A DNA stretch of 64,000 bases. Origin: Pseudoduganella umbonata (GTDB lineage: Bacteria > Pseudomonadota > Gammaproteobacteria > Burkholderiales > Burkholderiaceae_D). Position 1 is the stretch's first letter. Every line of letters begins with the position of its first letter. The position numbers and the translations under genes are program-made. The notes beneath the pieces were generated by a model. It was given only the letters and a program-made list of their open reading frames with translations. It was not told the DNA's origin and made no database searches. The stretch is from the NCBI RefSeq assembly GCF_014192225.1, contig NZ_JACHXS010000003.1, forward strand, positions 124,001 through 188,000, in the 5' to 3' direction. Positions 9,851 through 18,894 of this stretch are shown one piece after another.

Positions 9851-10711
9851 ATGAAAACGATGCAGACGATGAAACTGGCGGCGCTGATGGCGCTGTCCGC
9901 AGCAACACTGGGCAACGTGGCGATGGCCCAGGCCGCGCAGCCGCGCCTCGGCGTGCAGCTGTGGTCCGTCAAGGACGAGATCAAGCAGGACTTCGAGGGC
10001 ACGCTGGCGAAGATCGGGAAACTGGGCTTCCAGGGCGTGGAGTTCGCCGGCGAGTTCGGTCCCTACAAGGACAACCCGGGCGGCCTGAAGGCGTTCCTGG
10101 ACAAGAACAAGCTGCAATGCGCGGGCGCCCACATGCATTTCGATGCGCTGGCCGACGCGAAGTTCGAGGCCACCACGGCGTTCTACAAGACGCTGGGCTG
10201 CTCGAACCTGGTCATCTCGATGGATGCACGTGGCAAGACCACCGCGGGCAGCGCAGAAATGAGCAAGCAGCTTACGGCATTGTCGGGCAAGCTGGCCGGC
10301 AAGGGCATGCGCATCGGCTATCACAACCACGCCGAGGAATTCGCCGGCGCGGTGGGCAGCACGCCGTGGGACGTGATCGCGAAGAACACGCCGAAGGCCT
10401 CGATCATGCAGCAGGACGTGGGCTGGACCACGTATGCGGGCAAGGATCCCGTCGCCTACGTGCAGGCCTACCCGGGCCGCACCACCACCACGCACTTCAA
10501 GGCCAAGCTGGCCGAAGGCGCGGCCGGCACGCCGATCATCGGCCAGGACAAGACCGACTGGGCCGGCCTGGCCCGCGCCGTGCGCCAGGTCGGCGGCACC
10601 GACTGGATCATCATCGAGCAGGAAGAGTACCCGAACGGCATGGGCCAGCTGGAAACGGTGGCCGCGTCGCTGAAGGGCCTGCAGGCCGTGCTGGCGAAAC
10701 TGCCGAAGTGA
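9851..10711 (+). CDS. Secreted TIM-barrel sugar isomerase/epimerase-like protein
   Basis: 286 residues with a signal peptide (MKTMQTMKLAALMALSAATL, cleavage near AMAQAA), then a PF01261 TIM barrel starting RLGVQLWSVKDEI. Metal-ligand type positions are visible: GVEFAGEF, AGAHMHFD, GYHNHAEEF, QQDVGWT and IIIEQEEY. Cytoplasmic relatives isomerise sugars; exported ones in 3-keto-glycoside loci have been linked to cleavage or elimination of the keto-sugar, and related barrels form C-glycoside deglycosidases. GGGAGA lies six bases before the ATG. It sits between the periplasmic dehydrogenase and the ABC importer, so it likely acts in the periplasm on the oxidised sugar. Exact reaction unknown. Confidence 0.82.
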   Translation: MKTMQTMKLAALMALSAATLGNVAMAQAAQPRLGVQLWSVKDEIKQDFEGTLAKIGKLGFQGVEFAGEFGPYKDNPGGLKAFLDKNKLQCAGAHMHFDALADAKFEATTAFYKTLGCSNLVISMDARGKTTAGSAEMSKQLTALSGKLAGKGMRIGYHNHAEEFAGAVGSTPWDVIAKNTPKASIMQQDVGWTTYAGKDPVAYVQAYPGRTTTTHFKAKLAEGAAGTPIIGQDKTDWAGLARAVRQVGGTDWIIIEQEEYPNGMGQLETVAASLKGLQAVLAKLPK

Positions 10712-10715
10712 CGCG

Positions 10716-12183
<1,468 letters not shown>

Positions 12184-12206
<23 letters not shown>

Positions 12207-13197
12207 AAGCGGCCCAGGCCTGCCTGCCGTTGCGCGACTGTCCGGCAGATTCAAGGGCGCCGGCCCCGTGATTGCACTGATCCTGCTGTGCATCGCCGGC
12301 GCACTCCTGAATCCCGGCTTCGCCACGTTCGACAACCTGATGAACGTGCTGACCCGCACCGCCTTCATCGGCATCATCGCCGTCGGCATGACGTTCGTCA
12401 TCGCTTCCGGCGGCATCGACCTGTCGGTCGGCTCGATGGCCGCGCTGGTCGCCGGCGTGATGATCGTCGCGATGAACGCCCTGGCACTGGGCGCGTCGCC
12501 ACCCTCCCCGGTGGCGATCGTGGTGATCGGCATCGCACTGGCGCTGGCCTTCGGCGCCGTCGCCGGGCTGGCGCACGGCTTCCTCGTCACGCACGGGCGC
12601 ATCGAGCCGTTCATCGTCACGCTGGGCACACTGGGCATCTTCCGCGCCGTGCTCACGTGGCTGTCCGACGGCGGCGCCATCACGCTCGACTTCAACCTGT
12701 CCGAAACCTACGGTCCGGTGTACTACCAGAGCGTGCTGGGCGTGCCGATCCCCGTGTGGATCTTCGCGCTGGTGGCCATCGCCGGCGTCGTCATCCTGAA
12801 CCGCACGCCTTTCGGCCAGCACGTGCAGGCGATCGGCTCGAACGAACAGGTGGCCCGCTATGCATCGATCCGCGTCGACCGCGTCAAGACGCTGACGTAC
12901 CTGCTGCTGGGCGTGTGCGTGGCGATCGCCACGATCCTGTACGTGCCCCGCCTGGGCTCGGCCACGCCGACCACCGGCATCCTGTGGGAGCTGGAGGCGA
13001 TTGCGGCCGTCGTCGTCGGCGGCACGTCGCTGAAAGGCGGCTCGGGTCGCATCATGGGCACCGTGATCGGCGCGATCCTGCTGTCCGTGATCGGCAATAT
13101 CCTGAACCTCACCAGCATCATCAGCGTGTACCTGAACGCCGCCGTGCAGGGTGTCGTCATCATCACCGTGGCCTACCTGCAGCGTGGCCGCCGCTAA
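12184..13197 (+). CDS. Ribose-type sugar ABC transporter, permease
   Basis: 337 residues, RbsC-like inner-membrane channel (PF02653). Hydrophobic helices include [56 protein letters not shown] and [17 protein letters not shown]. The motifs [17 protein letters not shown] and [15 protein letters not shown] (coupling-helix region) are characteristic. The first 23 bases overlap the ATPase gene in another frame. A single permease gene implies a homodimeric channel. Confidence 0.94.
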
Positions 13198-13217
13198 GTC
13201 TTTACAAGGAAAAACGT

Positions 13218-14180
13218 ATGCACTTCATCAACAAGATCGCCGCCGCCTGCCTGCTGGCCAGTGCCGGCCAAGTCATTGCAGCCCAACCCGTGACAGCGCA
13301 ACCCGTCACGCTCGGCGTGGCGATCCCCACCGCCACGCACGGCTTCACCGGCGGCATCGTGTGGTGGGCCAACCAGGCCAAGAAGGAACTGGAAGCGGCC
13401 AACCCCGGCCTGAAGGTCATCGTCAAGACGGCCGGCAGCTCGCCGGAACAGGCCAACCAGGTGCAGGATCTGCTCGTCGTGAACAAGATCAATGCGCTGG
13501 TGATCCTGCCGCTGGAGTCGGCCTCGCTGACGCAGCCCGTGGCGCAGGTGAAAAGCAAGGGCGTGTACGTGACGGTGGTCGACCGCGGCCTCACCAGCCC
13601 GAACGCGCAGAATGCCTACGTGGCCGGCGACAACACGGCCTTCGGCCGCCTGCCGGCCGAGTACCTGGCGAAAAAACTGAACGGCAAGGGCAATATCGTC
13701 GTGTTGCGCGGCATGCCCAGCACGATCGACAACGAGCGCGTGAATGCCTTTAACGCGGAAATCGCCAAGCATCCCGGCATCAAGGTGCTCGACGCCAAGT
13801 ACGGCAACTGGAACCGCGACGATGCGTTCAAGGTCACGCAGGACTACCTGACCCGCTTCAAGGCGATCGATGCCGTGTGGGCGGCCGACGACGACATGGC
13901 GATCGGCGCGCTGAAGGCGATCGAACAGGCCAGGCGCACCGACATCAAGGAAGTGTTCGGGGGCGCGGGCGCCAAGTTCGCCGTCAAGAAGGTGATCGAC
14001 GGCGACCGGCTGATCCAGGCGAACGTGTCGTACTCGCCGAAGTTCATCTACGACGCGATCAAGATGACCGCCAACGCCCGCCTGAAGGGCGAGACGCTGC
14101 CGGCCAAGACGATCATTCCGTCGGTGCTGATCACGCGCGCCAACGCCAGCCAGTTCTATTACCCGAATTCCCCGTACTGA
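13218..14180 (+). CDS. Ribose-type sugar ABC transporter, periplasmic binding protein
   Basis: 320 residues. The signal peptide [20 protein letters not shown] is followed by a periplasmic-binding-protein type I fold (PF13407): [37 protein letters not shown] and [20 protein letters not shown]-type segments near [15 protein letters not shown] are typical of RbsB/XylF relatives. AAGGA lies seven bases before the ATG. It follows the permease by 20 bases. A short ten-residue repeat ([11 protein letters not shown]) sits at the mature N-terminus. The ligand is probably a hexose derivative such as a 3-keto sugar, from context only. Confidence 0.93.
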   Translation: MHFINKIAAACLLASAGQVIAAQPVTAQPVTLGVAIPTATHGFTGGIVWWANQAKKELEAANPGLKVIVKTAGSSPEQANQVQDLLVVNKINALVILPLESASLTQPVAQVKSKGVYVTVVDRGLTSPNAQNAYVAGDNTAFGRLPAEYLAKKLNGKGNIVVLRGMPSTIDNERVNAFNAEIAKHPGIKVLDAKYGNWNRDDAFKVTQDYLTRFKAIDAVWAADDDMAIGALKAIEQARRTDIKEVFGGAGAKFAVKKVIDGDRLIQANVSYSPKFIYDAIKMTANARLKGETLPAKTIIPSVLITRANASQFYYPNSPY

Positions 14181-14222
14181 AGCGATTCGGCGCACCGACA
14201 CTTTTTCATTTCAAGGAACAGC

Positions 14223-15278
14223 ATGAAGACCATCAAGGGACCGGCGATCTTCCTCGCCCAGTTCATGGGCGCCGAAGCGCCGTTCGACACGCTGGCCGGC
14301 CTGGCCGGCTGGGCCAAGGGACTCGGCTACGAAGCCGTGCAGCTGCCCACCGACCCGCGCCTGATCGACCTGGACAAGGCCGCCGGCAGCCAGACCTACT
14401 GCGACGAGATCACCGGCGTGCTGGCCGAGCACGGGCTGAAGATCACCGAGCTGTCCACGCACCTGCAGGGGCAGCTGGTGGCGGTGCATCCCGCCTATGA
14501 CGCGCTGTTCGACGGCTTCGCGGCACCGCACGTGCGCGGCAATCCGCAGGCGCGGCAGGAATGGGCCGTGGGCCAGGTGAAGGCGGCGGCGCAGGCGTCG
14601 CGGCGCCTCGGGCTGACCACGCACGCGAGCTTTTCCGGCGCCCTCGCCTGGCCCTACCTGTACCCGTGGCCGCAGCGCCCGGCCGGCCTGGTCGAGGAAG
14701 CGTTCGGCGAGCTGGCGAAACGGTGGAAGCCGATCCTCGACGTGTTCGACGATGCGGGCGTAGACGTGTGCTACGAGCTGCACCCCGGCGAGGACCTGCA
14801 CGACGGCGTGACGTTCGAACGCTTCCTGGCCGCCACCGGCAACCATCCGCGCGCCAACATCCTGTACGACCCGAGCCACTTCATGCTGCAGCAGCTCGAT
14901 TACCTGGCGTTCATCGACATCTACCATGAGCGCATCAAGGCTTTCCACGTGAAGGATGCGGAGTTCCGGCCCGACGGCCGGCAAGGCGTCTACGGCGGCT
15001 ACGGCGGCTGGGTGGACCGCGCCGGCCGCTTCCGCTCGCTGGGCGATGGCCAGATCGATTTCACGGGCATCTTCTCCAAGCTCGCGCAGTACGACTATGC
15101 CGGCTGGGCCGTGCTGGAATGGGAGTGCTGCCTGAAGCACCCGGAGGATGGCGCGCGCGAAGGCGCGGAGTTCATCCGCCGCCATATCATCCGCGTGGCC
15201 GAACGGGCCTTCGACGATTTCGCCGGCAGCGGCACCGACCGCGGCGCCGTGCGCGCCCTGATGGGGATCCAGGCATGA
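14223..15278 (+). CDS. Cytoplasmic TIM-barrel sugar phosphate isomerase/epimerase family protein
   Basis: 351 residues, no signal peptide, PF01261 barrel. Motifs include GYEAVQLPTDPRLIDL, ITELSTHLQGQLVAVHPAYD, VCYELHPGEDLHDG, ILYDPSHFMLQQ, KAFHVKDAEFRPDG and AVLEWECC; Glu, Asp, His and Glu at these places look like the usual metal ligands. It is longer than the secreted barrel at 9851 and belongs to a different subgroup, one regularly paired with Gfo/Idh/MocA oxidoreductases. AAGGAACAGC precedes the ATG, and its stop overlaps the next start (ATGA). Likely works with that oxidoreductase on the imported sugar. Confidence 0.88.
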   Translation: MKTIKGPAIFLAQFMGAEAPFDTLAGLAGWAKGLGYEAVQLPTDPRLIDLDKAAGSQTYCDEITGVLAEHGLKITELSTHLQGQLVAVHPAYDALFDGFAAPHVRGNPQARQEWAVGQVKAAAQASRRLGLTTHASFSGALAWPYLYPWPQRPAGLVEEAFGELAKRWKPILDVFDDAGVDVCYELHPGEDLHDGVTFERFLAATGNHPRANILYDPSHFMLQQLDYLAFIDIYHERIKAFHVKDAEFRPDGRQGVYGGYGGWVDRAGRFRSLGDGQIDFTGIFSKLAQYDYAGWAVLEWECCLKHPEDGAREGAEFIRRHIIRVAERAFDDFAGSGTDRGAVRALMGIQA

Positions 15279-16459
15279 GCATCATCAACACGAAGGGGTC
15301 CGGAACGCCACTGCCCCGCAAGCTCCGCCTCGGCATGGTGGGCGGTGGCGACGGCGCCTTCATCGGCGCCGTGCACCGCATCGCGGCGCGTCTCGACGAC
15401 TGCTATGAAGTGGTGGCCGGCGCCCTGTCCAGCAACCCCGAACGGGCGCTGGCCAGCGGCACCGCGCTGCGCTTCGACCCGTCGCGCTGCTACGCCGACT
15501 ACCGCGAGATGGCGCGTGCCGAAGCGGCGCGGCCGGACGGCATCGACGTCGTCGCCATCGTCACGCCGAATCACCTGCACGCGCCGGTGGCCACCGCCTT
15601 CCTGGAGGCAGGCATCCACGTCATCTGCGACAAGCCGCTGGGCATCGCCACCGCCGAAGGCGAGGCGCTGGCCGCGCTGGCGCGCGAGAAGAACCGCGTC
15701 TTCGCGCTGACGCATACGTACACCGGGTACCCGATGGTGCGCCATGCCCGCGAACTGGTGGCATCGGGCGCGATCGGCGACGTGCGGCTGATCCACGTGG
15801 AGTACGCCCAGGACTGGATGGCCGAAGAAGGCCCGCAAAGCGCGGAATTCCAGCGCACCAACTGGCACAACGATCCGGAACGCGCCGGGCCCACCGGGTG
15901 CACCAGCGACATCGGCACGCACGCGTTCCAGCTCGCCGGGTTTGTATCCGGCATGCAGCCGAACGAATTGCTGGCCGAACTGCACTCGTTCACGCCGGAC
16001 CGCGTGCTGGACGACCATGTACAGGTGATGCTGCGCTACCCGAACGGCGCGCGCGGCATGCTGTGGTCGAGCCAGATGGCGACCGGCTGCGAGAACGCGC
16101 TGAAGCTGCGGGTATTCGGTGCGAAGGCCAGCCTGGAATTCCACCAGGAAAACCCGAACGAGCTGTGGCTGACGCCACTGGGCGGCAGCGCCCAGCGGCT
16201 CACCCGCGGCCGCGTGCGCGGTGCCGCCGCCGAACATGCGACACGCGTGCCGTCCGGCCATCCGGAGGGTTACCTGGAAGCGTTCGCGCAACTGTACCGG
16301 GACGCCGCCGCGCGGATCCACGCCGTGGATGCCGGCCTGCCGCTGCCGGCGGAGACCGCCGACCTGCCGACCGTCGACGATGGCGTGGCGGGGATGCGAT
16401 TCATCGATGCAGTGCTGGAGAGCGACCGGGGCGGGTCGCGGTGGACGAAGCTGGGGTGA
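15275..16459 (+). CDS. Gfo/Idh/MocA-family NAD(P)-dependent oxidoreductase
   Basis: 394 residues. The Rossmann domain starts RLGMVGGGDGAFIGAVHRIA; AIVTPNHLHAPVA follows, and the family EKP motif appears as CDKPLGIAT. The C-terminal domain (from about residue 160) has YAQDWM, GCTSDIGTHAFQLAGFV with the catalytic-type Asp and His, and a dimer-forming sheet. Such enzymes oxidise or reduce sugars at C3 or other ring positions; here it would reduce or further convert the imported 3-keto sugar. Last gene of the operon, overlapping the previous one by four bases (ATGA). Confidence 0.9.
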   Translation: MSIINTKGSGTPLPRKLRLGMVGGGDGAFIGAVHRIAARLDDCYEVVAGALSSNPERALASGTALRFDPSRCYADYREMARAEAARPDGIDVVAIVTPNHLHAPVATAFLEAGIHVICDKPLGIATAEGEALAALAREKNRVFALTHTYTGYPMVRHARELVASGAIGDVRLIHVEYAQDWMAEEGPQSAEFQRTNWHNDPERAGPTGCTSDIGTHAFQLAGFVSGMQPNELLAELHSFTPDRVLDDHVQVMLRYPNGARGMLWSSQMATGCENALKLRVFGAKASLEFHQENPNELWLTPLGGSAQRLTRGRVRGAAAEHATRVPSGHPEGYLEAFAQLYRDAAARIHAVDAGLPLPAETADLPTVDDGVAGMRFIDAVLESDRGGSRWTKLG

Positions 16460-16469
16460 CCCGACTTAA

Positions 16470-16595
16470 TTGTTGTCCAGTTATATTGTTTACATTGACA
16501 TAAGAATGAGAATCGTTATCATTCTCGTTCCTTGGTAAATGACCGCTGGTGCGCGTCGTCGTCATGCGCGGCACGCACCGCAAACTGGACAACAA
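16470..16595. repeat. 126-base segment bounded by 13-base perfect inverted repeats
   Basis: TTGTTGTCCAGTT at 16470-16482 recurs inverted as AACTGGACAACAA at 16583-16595, directly against the ATG of the siderophore receptor. Between them lie the TTGACA/TATCAT promoter and Fur box. Outward extension fails after 13 bases and I see no clear target-site duplication. It could be a promoter-carrying miniature element or, in read-through RNA from the sugar operon, a long-range hairpin at the receptor start. Both readings are inference. Confidence 0.6.
16495..16524 (+). promoter_or_regulatory. Promoter overlapped by a Fur box, for the siderophore receptor
   Basis: TTGACA (16495-16500), 16 bases, then TATCAT (16517-16522) make a near-consensus sigma-70 promoter. 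A 21-base Fur box occupies 16504-16524, with arms GAATGAGAA and TTATCATTC around TCG, covering the spacer and -10. Iron-bound Fur would block RNA polymerase here, as expected for an iron-uptake receptor. Confidence 0.85.
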
Positions 16596-18788
16596 ATGAA
16601 GAAGAACAAATCGGGCGGCCCGCGCCGCCGACTGGCTCGCCTGCCCCTGTATGCCGGCCTCGCCATGCCGCTGGCCGCCCTCGCCCAGGTTGCCGAGCAG
16701 TCGCAACCCGTGATGCCGACCGTGGAAGTGCAGGCGCAGAAGGAAAGCGATACCGGCTACACGATCCGCGTGACGGGTACCGCCACGCCGCTGGGCCTGT
16801 CGATCCGCGAGACGCCGCAGGCGGTTTCCGTGATCACCCGCGAACGCATCGAAGACCAGGGCCTGGCGACGATCACCGATGTGGTCAACAACGCCACCGG
16901 CGTCTCGGTGAACCAGTACGAAACGCACCGCGCCGGCTTCACGGCGCGCGGCTTCGACATCACCAACCTGCAGATCGACGGCATTCCCACCACCTGGGAA
17001 CAGTCGTGGAGCGCCGGCGAAACGCTGGGCAGCCTGGCCATCTACGAACGGGTGGAAGTGGTGCGCGGCGCGACCGGCCTGATGACCGGCGCAGGCAATC
17101 CGTCCGCCGCCATCAACCTGATCCGCAAGCGCGCCACCAGCAAGGAACTGGCCGGCACCGCCGAAGTGGAGATCGGCCGCTGGAACGAGCGCCGCGCCCT
17201 GGTCGACGTGTCCACGGGCCTGAACCAGAGCGGCAGCGTGCGCGCCCGCGTGGTCGGCGAGTACCGCACGGCGGACAGCTGGGTCGACTACCTGGAAAAC
17301 AAGGACAAGACGGTGTTCGCGACCGTCGAGGCGGACCTCGCACCGGGCACGCTGCTGTCGGCCGGCTTCAGCCGCCAGGAAACCGATCCGAAAGGCTCGA
17401 TGTGGGGCGGCCTGCCGTTCTACTACACCGACGGCACGCCGACCAACTGGGACCGTTCGAAGACCACGGCCGCCGACTGGACCTCGTGGGCCAGCAGCTA
17501 CAACAACGCCTTCGTCAACCTGGAACACAACTTCGCCAACGGCTGGCAAGTGCGCGGTTCGTACAGCCGCGGCGAACGCCGGGGCAATTCCTACCTGCTG
17601 TACCTGTCGGGCGTTCCCGACCGCGTGACGGGCGTGGGCCTGTCCGCCTTCTCCGGCTCGTACGCCACCCGCTCGAAGCAGGACGACATCAGCCTGCACG
17701 CCAGCGGCCCGTTCGCGCTGGGCGGCCGCCAGCACGAGGCGGCATTCGGCTACCTGCACTCGAAGCAGGAATTCAATTCGGACAGCCGCGCCGCCGACTA
17801 CGGCGACGCGAATTCGGCCGTCGGCGACTTCAACAACTTCAATCCGGGCGCCTATCCGGAGCCGAGCTGGGGTCCGCGCACGTTCTACGAAGCCAGCGAA
17901 ACCAAGCAGGAAGGCCTGTACGGCGTGCTGCGCTTCTCGCTGGCCGATCCGCTGAAAGTGATCATCGGCGCGCGCGTCAGCAATTACGAGAAAACCGGCT
18001 ACGGCCTGTGGACCGCCGCGTACACGATCAAGAAGAACCGCGAAGTGACGCCGTACGCCGGCCTGGTCTACGACATCGACCGCAACTGGTCGGCCTACGC
18101 CAGCTACACCGACATCTTCCAGCCGCAGAACCTGAAAGACTTCAATGGCGGCCTGCTCGATCCGGTGGTCGGCAAGAGCTATGAAACGGGCATCAAGGGC
18201 GCGTTCCTGGACAACCGCCTGAATGCGCAGTTCTCGGTATTCCGCATCAAGCAGGACAAGCTGGGCGTGGAAGTGGGCAATATCGACCGCGACGGCGACG
18301 GTCCGCTGCTGCCGGAGACCTACTACCGTGCCGCCGATGGCGCGGTCAGCAAGGGCTTCGAAGCCGAAGTGTCGGGCGAACTGGCACGCGGCTGGAACGC
18401 CACCGCCGGCTATGCGTACTTCAAGGCCGAGGATGCCGCCGGCCTGGAGTTCAACAGCATCTACCCGCGCAAGACGTTCCGTGTGTTCACCACCTACCGC
18501 TTCCCGGGCGAGCTGAGCAAGCTGACGGTCGGCGGCGGCGCGAACTGGGAAAGCCGCACGTGGACCAACGACCCGACCGCCCCGGCCAATACCAGCGGCC
18601 AGATCGTGCAAGGTTCGTTCGCGCTGGTCAACCTGATGGCGCGCTACGACATCAACGACCGCCTGTCGGCCCAGCTGAACGTCGACAACGCGTTCGACAA
18701 GACGCACTACGCGATGTTCTCCGCCTTCAACGCGATCACGTACCAGGCGCCGCGCAGCGTATCGGCTACGCTGCGGTACCGGTTCTGA
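16596..18788 (+). CDS. TonB-dependent siderophore receptor
   Basis: Outer-membrane gated channel for a ferric siderophore, 730 residues. After a signal peptide ending near PLAALAQ comes a plug domain (about 50-170: SIRETPQAVSVITRERIEDQ, VTGVSVNQY-like region, FTARGFDITNLQIDGIPT, ERVEVVRGATGLMTGAGNPS) and a 22-strand barrel ending in TLRYRF with the usual terminal Phe. It resembles FpvA/FhuE-type receptors but has no N-terminal signalling (STN) domain, so it is not a surface-signalling transducer. The start lacks a good ribosome site; an ATG at 16539, in frame, is the alternative. Transcription is Fur-controlled from the promoter just upstream. No siderophore biosynthesis genes are in the window, so it may use a foreign siderophore. 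Confidence 0.93.
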   Translation: MKKNKSGGPRRRLARLPLYAGLAMPLAALAQVAEQSQPVMPTVEVQAQKESDTGYTIRVTGTATPLGLSIRETPQAVSVITRERIEDQGLATITDVVNNATGVSVNQYETHRAGFTARGFDITNLQIDGIPTTWEQSWSAGETLGSLAIYERVEVVRGATGLMTGAGNPSAAINLIRKRATSKELAGTAEVEIGRWNERRALVDVSTGLNQSGSVRARVVGEYRTADSWVDYLENKDKTVFATVEADLAPGTLLSAGFSRQETDPKGSMWGGLPFYYTDGTPTNWDRSKTTAADWTSWASSYNNAFVNLEHNFANGWQVRGSYSRGERRGNSYLLYLSGVPDRVTGVGLSAFSGSYATRSKQDDISLHASGPFALGGRQHEAAFGYLHSKQEFNSDSRAADYGDANSAVGDFNNFNPGAYPEPSWGPRTFYEASETKQEGLYGVLRFSLADPLKVIIGARVSNYEKTGYGLWTAAYTIKKNREVTPYAGLVYDIDRNWSAYASYTDIFQPQNLKDFNGGLLDPVVGKSYETGIKGAFLDNRLNAQFSVFRIKQDKLGVEVGNIDRDGDGPLLPETYYRAADGAVSKGFEAEVSGELARGWNATAGYAYFKAEDAAGLEFNSIYPRKTFRVFTTYRFPGELSKLTVGGGANWESRTWTNDPTAPANTSGQIVQGSFALVNLMARYDINDRLSAQLNVDNAFDKTHYAMFSAFNAITYQAPRSVSATLRYRF

Positions 18789-18824
18789 CGTAAAAGGCTC
18801 CTGGCGAGCACTGAACTGAACCTC

Positions 18825-18865
18825 AAAAAAAGGGCGTTGCGGGTATAACCCGCAACGCCTTTTTT
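18825..18865. terminator. Bidirectional Rho-independent terminator
   Basis: GGCGTTGCGGGT pairs perfectly with ACCCGCAACGCC across the loop ATA, preceded by seven A and followed by six T. It serves both the siderophore receptor and the convergent TonB receptor. Confidence 0.95.
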
Positions 18866-18894
18866 GCTGGCGCAGTCTGCTTGACCGTCGGGGC

